Below are positions 42,591 through 51,487 of a stretch of 64,000 nucleotides of DNA, in pieces. The translations under genes were made by a program, and so were the position numbers. The DNA is taken from the NCBI RefSeq assembly GCF_030036535.1, contig NZ_CP080388.1, forward strand, positions 2,041,001 through 2,105,000, in the 5' to 3' direction. How positions within the stretch are numbered: the stretch's first letter is position 1; every line of letters begins with the position of its first letter. The stretch comes from Agrobacterium cucumeris. Its GTDB lineage: Bacteria > Pseudomonadota > Alphaproteobacteria > Rhizobiales > Rhizobiaceae. The notes beneath the pieces are model-generated. The model had not been told where the DNA came from, did no database searches, and saw only the letters and a program-made list of their open reading frames with translations.

Positions 42591-44243
42591 ATGGCAGTAG
42601 CAGGCGTATCTGCGGGAGAACCGGTGCAGGCCGGAATTCTGGACCGCGAACGGATCATAGCAAAACCCGGATTTAACCGCTGGCTGGTGCCGCCGGCAGC
42701 ATTGGCCATTCATCTGTGCATCGGCATGGCCTATGGCTTCAGTGTTTTCTGGCTGCCATTGTCGAAGGCCCTGCCGGCGACGGACCCCAGCTGCTCCAGT
42801 CTTACCCTTGTCGGCGCTTTGTTTACCACGCAGTGCAACTGGCGCGTGGCCGATCTTGGCTGGATTTACACGCTGTTTTTCGTCCTCCTGGGTTGCTCGG
42901 CGGCAATCTGGGGCGGCTGGCTGGAACGGGTGGGACCACGCAAGGCCGGATTCGTTTCCGCCTGCTGCTGGTGCGGCGGCATTCTGGTCGCAGCACTCGG
43001 CGTCATGACGCATCAATTATGGCTCATGTGGGTGGGCGCGGGTGTCATCGGCGGTATCGGGCTTGGCCTTGGTTATATCTCGCCGGTCTCGACCCTGATC
43101 AAATGGTTCCCCGATCGTCGCGGCATGGCGACCGGCATGGCTATCATGGGCTTCGGTGGTGGGGCGATGATCGGCGCACCGCTTGCCAATATCCTGATGA
43201 ACACCTTCAAGACGGATGTTTCCGTCGGCGTCTGGCAGACTTTCGTCGTCATGGCGTTGATCTATTTCGCCTTCATGATGGCCGGCGCCTTCGGTTACCG
43301 CATTCCGCCGGCCGGCTGGCGTCCGGAAGGCTGGACGGCGCCCGCGGCCAAGAGCGCGATGATAACCCATCGTCACGTGCATCTGCGCGACGCGCACAAG
43401 ACACCGCAGTTCTGGCTGATCTGGGCGGTTCTGTGCCTGAACGTCTCGGCCGGCATCGGTGTTATCGGCATGGCCTCGCCGATGCTGCAGGAAATTTTCG
43501 CCGGCTCGCTGATCGGCCTGCCGGGTGTCGGCTTCGCCGAGCTGGATGCGGGGCAGAAGGCGCAGATTGCCGCCATCGCGGCAGGTTTCACCGGCCTGCT
43601 GTCGTTGTTCAACATCGGCGGGCGGTTCTTCTGGGCCTCCATGTCCGACAAGTTGGGCCGCAAGAACACCTACTTCTGCTTCTTCATCCTCGGCATCATT
43701 CTTTATGCGCTGGCCCCGACACTGGCGACGATGGGTTCCAAGGCATTCTTCGTTCTGGCTCTGGGCATCATCCTGTCGATGTATGGCGGTGGTTTTGCGA
43801 CCATTCCAGCCTATCTCGCCGATATCTTCGGCACGCAGTTCGTCGGCGCCATCCACGGCCGGCTGCTGACGGCATGGGCAACGGCCGGTATTGCCGGACC
43901 GGTGGTGGTCAATTACATCCGTGAAGCGCAGATAGCCGCCGGTGTTGCGCCGGGTCCGGCGCTTTACACCAGCACCATGTATATTCTGGCGGGCATGCTG
44001 GCGATTGGCCTTGTCGCCAATGCGCTGGTGAGGCCGTTGCCGGAGAAATGGTTCATGTCGGATGCGGAGGTTGCCGCACTTCAGGCAAAAACCGCTGCCG
44101 CCAGCGCCGGCCCGACCGGTTCCTTCGGTATCGGCAGGGGCGGTCTCGACACCAAGGCTGTCTTCGCCTGGCTCGCTGTCGGCATACCGCTCCTCTGGGG
44201 CGTGTGGGTCACGGTAAAGAGCAGTCTGGCGCTGTTCGGCTGA
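42591..44243 (+). CDS. MFS transporter, OxlT-like oxalate/formate antiporter family
   Basis: A 550-residue inner-membrane carrier with about 12 membrane spans. It carries the OxlT-family blocks GMAYGFSVFWLPLSKAL, SACCWCGGILVAALGVMTHQ, GLGYISPVSTLIKWFPDRRG with MATGMAIMGFGGGAMIG, and in the second half NIGGRFFWASMSDKLGRKNT. A hydrophilic stretch and an additional hydrophobic segment follow (FAWLAVGIPLLWGVWVTV). Next to fdsGBAD it probably exchanges oxalate or another acid with formate, or imports formate. The ATG at 42591 is 8 bases after GAGGGAGG. Confidence 0.85.
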   Translation: MAVAGVSAGEPVQAGILDRERIIAKPGFNRWLVPPAALAIHLCIGMAYGFSVFWLPLSKALPATDPSCSSLTLVGALFTTQCNWRVADLGWIYTLFFVLLGCSAAIWGGWLERVGPRKAGFVSACCWCGGILVAALGVMTHQLWLMWVGAGVIGGIGLGLGYISPVSTLIKWFPDRRGMATGMAIMGFGGGAMIGAPLANILMNTFKTDVSVGVWQTFVVMALIYFAFMMAGAFGYRIPPAGWRPEGWTAPAAKSAMITHRHVHLRDAHKTPQFWLIWAVLCLNVSAGIGVIGMASPMLQEIFAGSLIGLPGVGFAELDAGQKAQIAAIAAGFTGLLSLFNIGGRFFWASMSDKLGRKNTYFCFFILGIILYALAPTLATMGSKAFFVLALGIILSMYGGGFATIPAYLADIFGTQFVGAIHGRLLTAWATAGIAGPVVVNYIREAQIAAGVAPGPALYTSTMYILAGMLAIGLVANALVRPLPEKWFMSDAEVAALQAKTAAASAGPTGSFGIGRGGLDTKAVFAWLAVGIPLLWGVWVTVKSSLALFG

Positions 44244-44399
44244 GCGTTCATCACATTCGGGTGGCGCTAATCAACGTGCCACCCGGAGAAGTGCGTGCCA
44301 GCCCACGGTCGGCATATCATTTGATCAGGCCATATCAGGGGGCGGCTCGGACCCATGTCCGATGAGCCTCCCCCCGTTTGCGAAAAACTCCGGTTCACG

Positions 44400-44422
44400 G
44401 CGGGTTCAAATCCCGCTCCGCA
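44400..44422 (+). other. tRNA 3'-end-like fragment (T arm and partial acceptor strand)
   Basis: GCGGG-TTCAAAT-CCCGC forms a perfect 5-bp stem with a 7-base T-loop, followed by TCCGCA and then ATCA where a CCA end would be. No matching 5' acceptor strand, D arm or anticodon arm is found in the preceding 90 bases, so it is not a working tRNA. Such 3' fragments are typical of att sites left by integrative elements. Confidence 0.4.
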
Positions 44423-44818
44423 ATCATCTGAACCTGGAGAATTTGTCAGCCAAGCCACGTCTTGGAGCATTTTTCAGTAAAAGTGCTTAGCTGTTTTACG
44501 TCCGGAAAATTTGGAAAAACAAAAGGATAGAGCACCTCCAACAAACCCGTTTGGATTGGACGTCCTTTAGAAATTTCCCGCCGTCAGGCGTGCGGGAGAC
44601 CTTGTTCTTCCCAAGTTATCTCACGGTCGGCAGCAGGCCGGCTCTCCCGGCGATTGCGGGTTTTCGACTTAACCTTTGATCGGTCATCTAAAATCTAGCC
44701 TTGTCATGCCTGTCGATCCGATCGGGAGATCGAAACGCGGGCGACACCCTTGCCCGGCAGCAATTTTCGTGGCGGCGACGAAATCATATTGACTCCGTTC
44801 GAATTTTGGATTTTTTTG

Positions 44819-44844
44819 TAAACCGGTTTAGTAAAGCGATTTAC
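44819..44844. promoter_or_regulatory. Tandem LacI-type operators
   Basis: TAAACCGGTTTA (44819-44830) is a perfect palindrome with central CG, directly followed by GTAAAGCGATTTAC (44831-44844), a second near-palindrome. They end 28 bases before the LacI gene's first possible start, which suits autoregulation of the operon headed by this gene. Confidence 0.7.
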
Positions 44845-44872
44845 AAACCGAAGAGAGGTCGAAAAAGACCCG

Positions 44873-45925
44873 ATGAGTGGAACAGGAAATGGGAATATGA
44901 TGGCGCGAAATCATGCGACCAGTCTGAAGGACGTTGCCCGGGCCGCGGGTGTTTCCGTTGCGACGATATCGCGATTGCTGAACGGTACGCTGGAGCTGCC
45001 GGCAGAGACGAAAACGCGCATCGAGAGCGCTATTCGCGAGCTCAATTATGTCCCTAATCCCCATGCCCGGCGTTTGAGCCGCGGACGCTCGGACACGATC
45101 GGCCTTGTGGTTCCAGATATCGGCAATCCGTTTTTCGGCATGCTCGTCGCGGCCGTGGAAGAAGAGGCAGATCGACGCGGTCTTGCCGTATCGCTGTTTG
45201 CCACGCTGAACCGCACGGGTCGCGAATTGTCATATCTGCGACTGCTTGCCCGTAACCATGTCGATGGGCTCGTCTTCATCACCAACCATCCCAATACCGA
45301 TGAACTGGCAGAACTGATCAACACAACCGGCAAGGTCGTGGTGGTGGATGAAGATGTGCCGGGCGCAATCGTTCCCAAGCTCTTTTGCGATAACGAGCAA
45401 GGGGGGCGCCTCGCGGGAGCGCATCTGGCGGAGCACGGACATCGCCGGGTGCTTTACGTCGGCGGTCCCGAGGACATGATCAGTACAGAACGTCGTTTCA
45501 GCGGCTTCAAATCCGCACTCTCCGAAAGGGTGGCGCAGGCGGAGCTTTCGATTTCCAGATATTGCGGCGCATATACAGTCGAATTCGGCCGGGCGGCTGC
45601 CCGACGCTTTCTGGAGGAGGGGCGTCCGGCGACGGCGATATTCGCAAGTTCGGACGAAATCGCCATCGGGTTTATCGAGGTCCTGCGTGCTGAAGGCGTG
45701 CGCATTCCGCAGGATGTCTCGATGATCGGCTTCGATGATGTCGGGCCACTGCATCTTTTTGCACCGCCGCTCACCGCCATTCGCCAGCCTGTCAGCGCCA
45801 TTGGCCAGCGCGCCCTGTCGCTCCTGCTTGAAACCAATTGGGATCAGGACCCTCCGTTTCCATCGGAGGAGTTGCTGCCCGTCGAAATCGTCGTGCGTGA
45901 ATCCGTTGCGCCGCCCGCGATCTAA
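44873..45925 (+). CDS. LacI-family regulator of the sugar-type ABC operon
   Basis: A 350-residue repressor. The helix-turn-helix SLKDVARAAGVSVATISRLL with hinge LNGTLELPAETKTRI is followed by a ribose-binding-like effector domain (TIGLVVPDIGNPFFGMLV to SMIGFDDVGPLHLFAPPLTA). It may start at 44873 or at the in-frame ATG 44897; the second leaves six residues before the HTH, the usual length. It is the first gene of a plus-strand operon, 34 bases before the binding-protein gene, and has strong palindromes just upstream. Confidence 0.9.
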   Translation: MSGTGNGNMMARNHATSLKDVARAAGVSVATISRLLNGTLELPAETKTRIESAIRELNYVPNPHARRLSRGRSDTIGLVVPDIGNPFFGMLVAAVEEEADRRGLAVSLFATLNRTGRELSYLRLLARNHVDGLVFITNHPNTDELAELINTTGKVVVVDEDVPGAIVPKLFCDNEQGGRLAGAHLAEHGHRRVLYVGGPEDMISTERRFSGFKSALSERVAQAELSISRYCGAYTVEFGRAAARRFLEEGRPATAIFASSDEIAIGFIEVLRAEGVRIPQDVSMIGFDDVGPLHLFAPPLTAIRQPVSAIGQRALSLLLETNWDQDPPFPSEELLPVEIVVRESVAPPAI

Positions 45926-45959
45926 TAAAAAGCAACGAACCAACAGAGGAAGAACGATA

Positions 45960-46913
45960 ATGCCAAATTTGAAACGTCGATATTTTTCTGCGGCTCTCGC
46001 TGCGACCGTCCTTTCCGGCGCGACCTTGTCTGCTGGTCTGGTCCATGCCGCTGAAAAGACCATTGCCCTGGTGCAGATCAATCAGCAGGCGCTGTTTTTT
46101 AACCAGATGAACGAAGGTGCGGAAAAAGCGGCGAAAGAAGCCGGCGTCAAGCTGGTAATCTTTAATGCCAATAACGATCCCGCGGCCCAGAACAGCGCGA
46201 TCGAAACCTACATCCAGCAGAAAGTGGACGGCATCGCCGTCGTCGCCATTGACGTCAACGGCATCATGCCGGCTGTAAAGCAGGCGGCTGCCGCCAATAT
46301 TCCCGTCGTTGCGATTGACGCCATTCTGCCGGAAGGCCCGCAGAAGGCGCAGATCGGCGTGGATAACGGCAAAGCCGGTGCCGACATGGGGACATTCTTC
46401 CTCGACTACGTGAAATCAGACATGGGCGGCAAGGCCAAGATCGGCGTCGTCGGCGCTCTGAATTCCTTTATTCAGAACATTCGCCAGAAGGGCTTTGAAG
46501 AAACCATCAAGGACAAGTCCGGCATTACGGCCGCCGGCGTCGTCGATGGCCAGAATGTTCAGGACACCGCACTTTCCGCAGCGGAAAACCTGATCACCGG
46601 CAATCCGGACATGACCGCAATTTATGCCACGGGTGAGCCGGCCCTTCTGGGCGCGGTCGCTGCCGTTGAAAGCCAGAGCAAGCAGAAGGACATCAAGGTC
46701 TTCGGTTGGGACCTGACCAAGCAGGCGATCGCCGGTATCGATGCGGGTTATGTCGCAGGTGTCATCCAGCAGGATCCTGCCGCAATGGGTGCGGCCGCTG
46801 TCAAGGCGCTCAAGACGGTTGCCGATGGCGGCACCGTCGAAAAGACCATCGCCGTGCCGATAACCATCGTCACCAAGGCCAATGTCGAACCCTACCGCGC
46901 GGTTTTCAAATGA
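45960..46913 (+). CDS. Sugar-type periplasmic binding protein (RbsB/FrcB-like)
   Basis: A 317-residue family 1-type solute-binding protein (peripla_BP_4). The signal peptide covers about residues 1-30 (AGLVHAA before EKTIAL). The mature part has IALVQINQQALFFNQMNEGA, then DGIAVVAIDVNGIMPAVKQA and IGVDNGKAGADMG, typical of ribose/fructose/autoinducer-2 binding proteins. GAGGAAG precedes the ATG. The substrate is probably a sugar, sugar lactone or nucleoside-like compound. Its stop overlaps the ATPase start. Confidence 0.9.
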   Translation: MPNLKRRYFSAALAATVLSGATLSAGLVHAAEKTIALVQINQQALFFNQMNEGAEKAAKEAGVKLVIFNANNDPAAQNSAIETYIQQKVDGIAVVAIDVNGIMPAVKQAAAANIPVVAIDAILPEGPQKAQIGVDNGKAGADMGTFFLDYVKSDMGGKAKIGVVGALNSFIQNIRQKGFEETIKDKSGITAAGVVDGQNVQDTALSAAENLITGNPDMTAIYATGEPALLGAVAAVESQSKQKDIKVFGWDLTKQAIAGIDAGYVAGVIQQDPAAMGAAAVKALKTVADGGTVEKTIAVPITIVTKANVEPYRAVFK

Positions 46914-47713
46914 TTGCCGCCGGACAGCACACAGGCGCTGTCGACGGCGCCGGGGGAGATATTCTCTCCCGGCAAACCGATCGTGAAGCGCGTATCTCGT
47001 TGCGTAACATCCGCAAGACATTCGGGTCGCATCAAGCACTTCGGGGTGTCGATCTCGACATTTTTCCCGGTGAATGCCTCGGCCTCGTCGGCGACAATGC
47101 CGCGGGCAAATCGACCCTGACCAAGGTGATCTCGGGAACTTACATTCCGGACGAGGGCACGATCACAATGGAAGGCGAGACCATTCGCCTTTCGGGCCCG
47201 GCCGACGCCCGCAACCGCAACATTGAAATGGTCTTTCAGGACCTGAGCCTCTGCGACCATATCGATGTGGTGGGGAACCTCTTCCTTGGACGTGAAATCA
47301 CCAAGGGACCTTTCCTCGACCGGCAAACCATGCTTACGGAAGCCCGCAAGATGCTGGATGCGCTGGAAATCCGCATACCGCGTCTCACCGCCAAGGTGGA
47401 AAAGCTCTCCGGCGGCCAGCGCCAGGCGATTGCCATTGCCCGGGCGGCCTCTTTCAATCCAAAGGTCCTGATCATGGATGAGCCCACCTCGGCGCTTGCC
47501 GTTGCGGAGGTGGAAGCCGTGCTTTCGCTCATCAATCGCGTCAAGGCGAAGGGCGTATCGGTCATTCTCATCACCCATCGCCTTCAGGATCTCTTCCGCG
47601 TCTGCGACCGCATTGCTGTCATGTATGAGGGCACCAAGGTGGCGGAGCGCCAGATCAATGAAACCGGCCTTGAAGACCTCGTCCGGCTGATCGTGGGAGG
47701 ACAACGCCATTGA
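46910..47713 (+). CDS. Sugar-type ABC transporter ATP-binding protein, single-domain FrcA type
   Basis: A 267-residue ATPase. It has Walker A GDNAAGKSTL, Q-loop IEMVFQDLSLCDH, signature LSGGQRQAIAIARA, Walker B VLIMDEPTSALA and switch histidine ITHRLQDLF. Most RbsA/MglA homologues have two ATPase domains; this one has one, like FrcA of Sinorhizobium. The first 25 residues (MIAAGQHTGAVDGAGGDILS) are extra. The start overlaps the binding-protein stop (ATGA) and the end overlaps the permease start. Confidence 0.92.
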   Translation: MIAAGQHTGAVDGAGGDILSRQTDREARISLRNIRKTFGSHQALRGVDLDIFPGECLGLVGDNAAGKSTLTKVISGTYIPDEGTITMEGETIRLSGPADARNRNIEMVFQDLSLCDHIDVVGNLFLGREITKGPFLDRQTMLTEARKMLDALEIRIPRLTAKVEKLSGGQRQAIAIARAASFNPKVLIMDEPTSALAVAEVEAVLSLINRVKAKGVSVILITHRLQDLFRVCDRIAVMYEGTKVAERQINETGLEDLVRLIVGGQRH

Positions 47714-48714
47714 ACGTCTATACTGAACGCGCCAAGGGCTCACCGCTGTCGGATTTCATCGCGGAAAATGCGCAAGTCCTGTCGATCGCGGTATTTTTCG
47801 CCCTTTGCCTGGTGTTTTTCTCCGCCACGACGGACACGTTTCTGACGGCCGGCAATCTGTTGAATGTCATTCGTCAGGCCGCGCCGATCCTGATCGTCTC
47901 GATTGCCATGACACTGGTTATCATAACCGGCGGTATCGACCTGTCGGTCGGTTCCATGGTGGCGCTTATCAATGCCGTTGGCGCCATTCTGCTGGCGGCG
48001 GGTTACGCCTGGCCGCTGGTTCTGGTGGCCATGCTGATGCTGGGTGGGGTGCTTGGCCTGCTGCAGGGCTGGTTCATCGCCTATCAGGGCATTCCGGCAT
48101 TCATCGTCACACTGGCCGGCCTGTCCATCCTGCGTGGTGTGGCATTGTACATTACCCAGGGTTATTCCATACCGATACCTGACGCGCCGGGCTTTTTCTA
48201 TCTCGGTCGCGGCGATCTGCTGGGTATGCCCGTTCCGGCATTGATCGGAATATTCATGACGGCGATCGCCTATGTCATTCTCTCGAGCACACGATATGGA
48301 CGCCGCGTCGTGGCCGTCGGCTCCAACCTTGAGGCGGCGCGGCGCGTCGGCATGCCGGCGAAGTGGATTCTCGCTTCCGTCTATCTCGGCGCCGGGGTGG
48401 CGTCCGCCATTGCCGGTCTCCTGATTGCGGCCCGGCTGGGTTCGGGTTCCTCCAATGCGGCGGTCGGCTTTGAATTGCAGGTCGTGGCGGCGGTGGTTCT
48501 CGGCGGCACATCACTGATGGGCGGCCGCGGTACCATTCTTGGCACCGTGCTCGGTACCATGACGATCGCGGTGATCGGTAATGGCCTCATCCTCATGCAT
48601 ATCTCGCCGTTTTTCACCCAGATCGTCACTGGTGCGATCATCCTTGCCGCTATCTGGCTCAACACGCGCATCTTCACCACCAATTTCCGTTTCGGCGTGA
48701 AAAGAAAGGGTTGA
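47710..48714 (+). CDS. Sugar-type ABC transporter permease (RbsC/FrcC-like)
   Basis: A 334-residue inner-membrane permease with about eight to ten hydrophobic segments. Family blocks are SIAMTLVIITGGIDLSVGSM and VVAVGSNLEAARRVGM with GGTSLMGGRGTILGTVLG. The start is a TTG at 47710 overlapping the ATPase stop, with GGGAGGAC 8 bases upstream. No other start fits the family N-terminus. Confidence 0.92.
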   Translation: MNVYTERAKGSPLSDFIAENAQVLSIAVFFALCLVFFSATTDTFLTAGNLLNVIRQAAPILIVSIAMTLVIITGGIDLSVGSMVALINAVGAILLAAGYAWPLVLVAMLMLGGVLGLLQGWFIAYQGIPAFIVTLAGLSILRGVALYITQGYSIPIPDAPGFFYLGRGDLLGMPVPALIGIFMTAIAYVILSSTRYGRRVVAVGSNLEAARRVGMPAKWILASVYLGAGVASAIAGLLIAARLGSGSSNAAVGFELQVVAAVVLGGTSLMGGRGTILGTVLGTMTIAVIGNGLILMHISPFFTQIVTGAIILAAIWLNTRIFTTNFRFGVKRKG

Positions 48715-48718
48715 TGCC

Positions 48719-49786
48719 ATGACCTCAGAATTGTCCGAAGGACATGTCCGTTCCGGCAAGGTCATGACCGTGCGCGGGCCCGTTCCGGCAGAACAGCTCG
48801 GTGTGACGTTGATGCACGAGCATATTCTCAATGATTGCCGGTGCTGGTGGCATGCGCCGAAGACGCCGGAGCGGCAATATCTGGCCGATGGTTTCGTCTG
48901 TATGGAAATCCTCGGCGAGTTACGCCAGGACCCTTTCGTCAACAGGCATAATATTACGCTGGATGACGAGCCGCTGGCGATTGCGGAATTGATGGATTTT
49001 GTCAGTGCCGGCGGTCAAACGGTCGTCGAGCCCACCTGCCAGGGGATCGGCCGAAACCCGGCGGCGCTGAAAAGGATATCCGAGGCCACGGGGCTCAACA
49101 TCGTCATGGGGGCGGGCTATTACCTCGCCTCATCCCATCCCGGCAAGGTGGCGAACCTCAGTGTCGAGGCGATTGCGGACGAAATCGTCGGCGAGGCGCT
49201 TCATGGTGTGGATGGCACAGGCATCAAGATTGGCCTGATCGGTGAAATCGGCGTCTCCGCCGATTTCACACCGGAAGAGGAGAAATCCCTGCGCGGTGCG
49301 GCACAGGCACAGGTCCGTATCGGCCTGCCGCTAATGGTACATCTGCCGGGATGGCTGCGGCTGGGGCACAGGGTTCTCGATATCGTCGCCGGGGAGGGGG
49401 CGGATTTAAGGCATACCGTTCTTTGCCACATGAACCCTTCGCATGACGATCTTGCCTATCAGGGGGAGCTTGCCGCGCGCGGCGCCTTCATCGAATACGA
49501 CATGATCGGCATGGATTTTTTCTATGCCGACCAGCAGGTGCAATGCCCGAGCGACGAGGATGCAGCCCGCTCCATCGTCGCGCTGGCGGAACGCGGTTAC
49601 CTGGATCGTATTCTCCTCTCCCATGACGTCTTCCTGAAAATGATGCTGACGCGATATGGCGGCAATGGCTACGCCTATATTCTCAAGCATTTCCTGCCGC
49701 GCCTGAAACGGCACGGTCTTGGCGACACCGCTCTTCAAACCCTTATGCGGGATAATCCGCTCTCGGTCTTTCAGGCAAAGGCCTGA
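48719..49786 (+). CDS. Phosphotriesterase-like lactonase/hydrolase family protein
   Basis: A 355-residue metal-dependent hydrolase of the phosphotriesterase homology family. The HxH metal pair is His33 and His35 (VTLMHEHILND). The bridging position reads LIGEIGVS, that is Glu instead of the carboxylated Lys of true phosphotriesterases, as in E. coli Php. Further ligands appear as MVHLPGW, LCHMNPSHDD and the aspartate in ILLSHDVFLK. Family members hydrolyse lactones or phosphoesters; next to a sugar importer a sugar-lactone substrate is the best guess. It follows the permease after 4 bases. Confidence 0.85.
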   Translation: MTSELSEGHVRSGKVMTVRGPVPAEQLGVTLMHEHILNDCRCWWHAPKTPERQYLADGFVCMEILGELRQDPFVNRHNITLDDEPLAIAELMDFVSAGGQTVVEPTCQGIGRNPAALKRISEATGLNIVMGAGYYLASSHPGKVANLSVEAIADEIVGEALHGVDGTGIKIGLIGEIGVSADFTPEEEKSLRGAAQAQVRIGLPLMVHLPGWLRLGHRVLDIVAGEGADLRHTVLCHMNPSHDDLAYQGELAARGAFIEYDMIGMDFFYADQQVQCPSDEDAARSIVALAERGYLDRILLSHDVFLKMMLTRYGGNGYAYILKHFLPRLKRHGLGDTALQTLMRDNPLSVFQAKA

Positions 49787-49810
49787 TGAACTTATGGAAA
49801 TGGAAAGATC

Positions 49811-50581
49811 ATGACAAAAAAAGTGCTTCTCGTCGGTGAAAGCTGGGTCAGCTCGGCTACTCACTACAAAGGTTTCGATCAGTTCGGCAGCGTCACCTTC
49901 CACCTCGGAGCCGAGCCTCTGGTCAAGGCGCTGGAGGGCAGCGACTATGAGCTGACCTATATGACAGCCCATGATGCGGTGGAGAAATTCCCGTTCGAGA
50001 TGGCCGGACTGGACGTCTATGACGCGATCATTCTTTCAGACATCGGCGCAAATTCGCTTCTATTGCCGCCAGCCGTCTGGCTGCACTCCAAAACAGTGCC
50101 GAACCGTTTGAAACTGCTGAAGGCCTGGGTCGAAAAGGGCGGCGGCCTGCTGATGGTCGGCGGTTATTTTTCGTTCCAGGGGATCGACGGCAAGGCCCGC
50201 TGGCGTCGTACGCCGGTCGAAGATACTTTGCCCGTGACCTGCCTTCCCTGGGATGACCGGGTGGAAATTCCGGAAGGCTCGACCGCAGATATTCTGAAAC
50301 CCGACCATCCGACGGTCGCCGGCCTTTCTGGCGAGTGGCCGCTTCTGCTCGGGGTGAACGAGGTCGAGGTTCGCGATCGCGCCGATGTCGAGGTGGTTGC
50401 CCGGCTGCCAAAGGATCAGGGTTCCCATCCCCTGCTCGTGACCGGACGTTTCGGCAAGGGCCGCACGGCGGCATGGACCTCCGACATTGGTCCGCACTGG
50501 CTCTCTCCTGCCTTCTGCGAATGGGACGGATATGGTCGCCTATGGAAGAACATTCTCGGCTGGCTGACGGAAAAGCCGTGA
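49811..50581 (+). CDS. GATase1-like protein without the catalytic cysteine
   Basis: A 256-residue protein resembling the putative glutamine amidotransferase family (GATase1_like, PF07090). It starts KKVLLVGESWVSSATHYKGF with a ThuA/GATase-like fold and reaches the nucleophile-elbow region GGGLLMVGGYFSFQGIDG, where the usual Cys is replaced by Tyr/Phe. The end contains LLVTGRFGKGRTAAWTSDIG and PHWLSPAFCEWDGY. It probably has no amidotransferase activity; function unknown. It ends 9 bases before the convergent kinase gene. Confidence 0.7.
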   Translation: MTKKVLLVGESWVSSATHYKGFDQFGSVTFHLGAEPLVKALEGSDYELTYMTAHDAVEKFPFEMAGLDVYDAIILSDIGANSLLLPPAVWLHSKTVPNRLKLLKAWVEKGGGLLMVGGYFSFQGIDGKARWRRTPVEDTLPVTCLPWDDRVEIPEGSTADILKPDHPTVAGLSGEWPLLLGVNEVEVRDRADVEVVARLPKDQGSHPLLVTGRFGKGRTAAWTSDIGPHWLSPAFCEWDGYGRLWKNILGWLTEKP

Positions 50582-50590
50582 TCGGAGGGG

Positions 50591-51487
50591 CTAAGTCCGC
50601 AGAATGGCCATCAGCTCTTCATGGCTGGGAAAGGCATCCTGCGTACCGCGGCGACCGACCGTGATGGCGGCGGCCCTTGAGGCATCTTCAAGGGCGCGCA
50701 CATCCACGGCGACACCGCGAAGCATGGCGGAAGCAAGCGCCACGCCCGTGAAGCAATCGCCGGCACCCGTTGTGTCGACGATTGCGGCGGGTGCGGCCGG
50801 CACTTCGGTAGCACCATCGTTGGACACGAGCACGCAGCCCTGTCCACCAAGCGTGACGATGACGAGGCCGACACCGGCACGCAGCAGAAAAGCGCCAGCC
50901 TCGGCACCGTTCTCGCCGGTCAGCGCCTCAGCCTCGATACGATTGAGAACGGCGATATCGATAAGCGGCAGGACGCTTGCGAACCAGGGTTGCAGGGGTG
51001 AAGGATTGAAGGCCGTATTTAACCCCTTCGATCTTGCCGCATTGAGAATGGCGAGGGTTGTTTCTTCCGAGAGATTGCCCTGCAGGACGAGGAGGTCGCC
51101 GGATGCGGCGTCGCCAAGCGCGTCCAAGGCTGCGTTTTCATCAAGCGCTGCTGCTGCTGCACGGGTGGTGATGATCGAGTTTTCGCCGTCCGGAGTTGTC
51201 AGAATGATGGAAATATCGCTGGTGGGGCTGTCGACGGGAATGAGATTCGGTGTCAGGCGCTCGCGGGTGAGCGCTCTTCCGATCGCAATGGCGCGATCGT
51301 CCATGCCGACGGCAGCAACCAGCGTGGTTTCGACGCCGCATCGTGAAAGAACAATGGCCTGATTGCAGCCTTTTCCACCGAGACTGCGCGAGGCCTGCTC
51401 GCCAAATATCGAAGCGCCTGCCTCGGGCAGCGCTGAAATGGAATAGGTTTCATCGAGTGCGATATTGCCGATAACAAAGGCGCGCAT
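50591..51487 (-). CDS. PfkB-family carbohydrate kinase
   Basis: A 298-residue ribokinase-type kinase. The N-terminus MRAFVIGNIALDETY is followed by RSLGGKGCNQAIVLSRCG (substrate Gly motif) and the C-terminal signature DTTGAGDCFTGVALASAML with the catalytic base and anion hole GAGD. It would phosphorylate a sugar or nucleoside with ATP. It is the only minus-strand gene inside the 44.9-53.6 kb cluster: its end is 9 bases from the GATase1-like gene and its start only 24 bases from the divergent BtpA-type gene. Weak ribosome binding site (GAAAG). Confidence 0.9.
   Translation of the reverse strand: MRAFVIGNIALDETYSISALPEAGASIFGEQASRSLGGKGCNQAIVLSRCGVETTLVAAVGMDDRAIAIGRALTRERLTPNLIPVDSPTSDISIILTTPDGENSIITTRAAAAALDENAALDALGDAASGDLLVLQGNLSEETTLAILNAARSKGLNTAFNPSPLQPWFASVLPLIDIAVLNRIEAEALTGENGAEAGAFLLRAGVGLVIVTLGGQGCVLVSNDGATEVPAAPAAIVDTTGAGDCFTGVALASAMLRGVAVDVRALEDASRAAAITVGRRGTQDAFPSHEELMAILRT

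Larger units (their letters stand above)
44244..44872. other. 629-base non-coding region with hairpins and a tRNA-like piece
   Basis: No gene is supported here. It holds a stem after the antiporter gene (CGGGTGGCGC/GTGCCACCCG, 44258-44285), a larger imperfect stem (44338-44375, GGGGGCGGCTCGGAC facing GTCCGATGAGCCTCCCCC), the tRNA-3'-end-like sequence at 44400-44422, then a comparatively AT-rich stretch up to the LacI operators at 44819. Its length and mix of remnants suggest a recombination boundary. Confidence 0.6.

Noticed and set aside
44330..44426. Complete tRNA gene
   Set aside because: Only the T arm and part of the acceptor strand can be found; no D arm, anticodon arm or 5' acceptor strand precedes it.
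44701..45057. 118-codon frame overlapping the lacI start
   Set aside because: It runs through the operators into another frame of the lacI gene and has no recognisable product.
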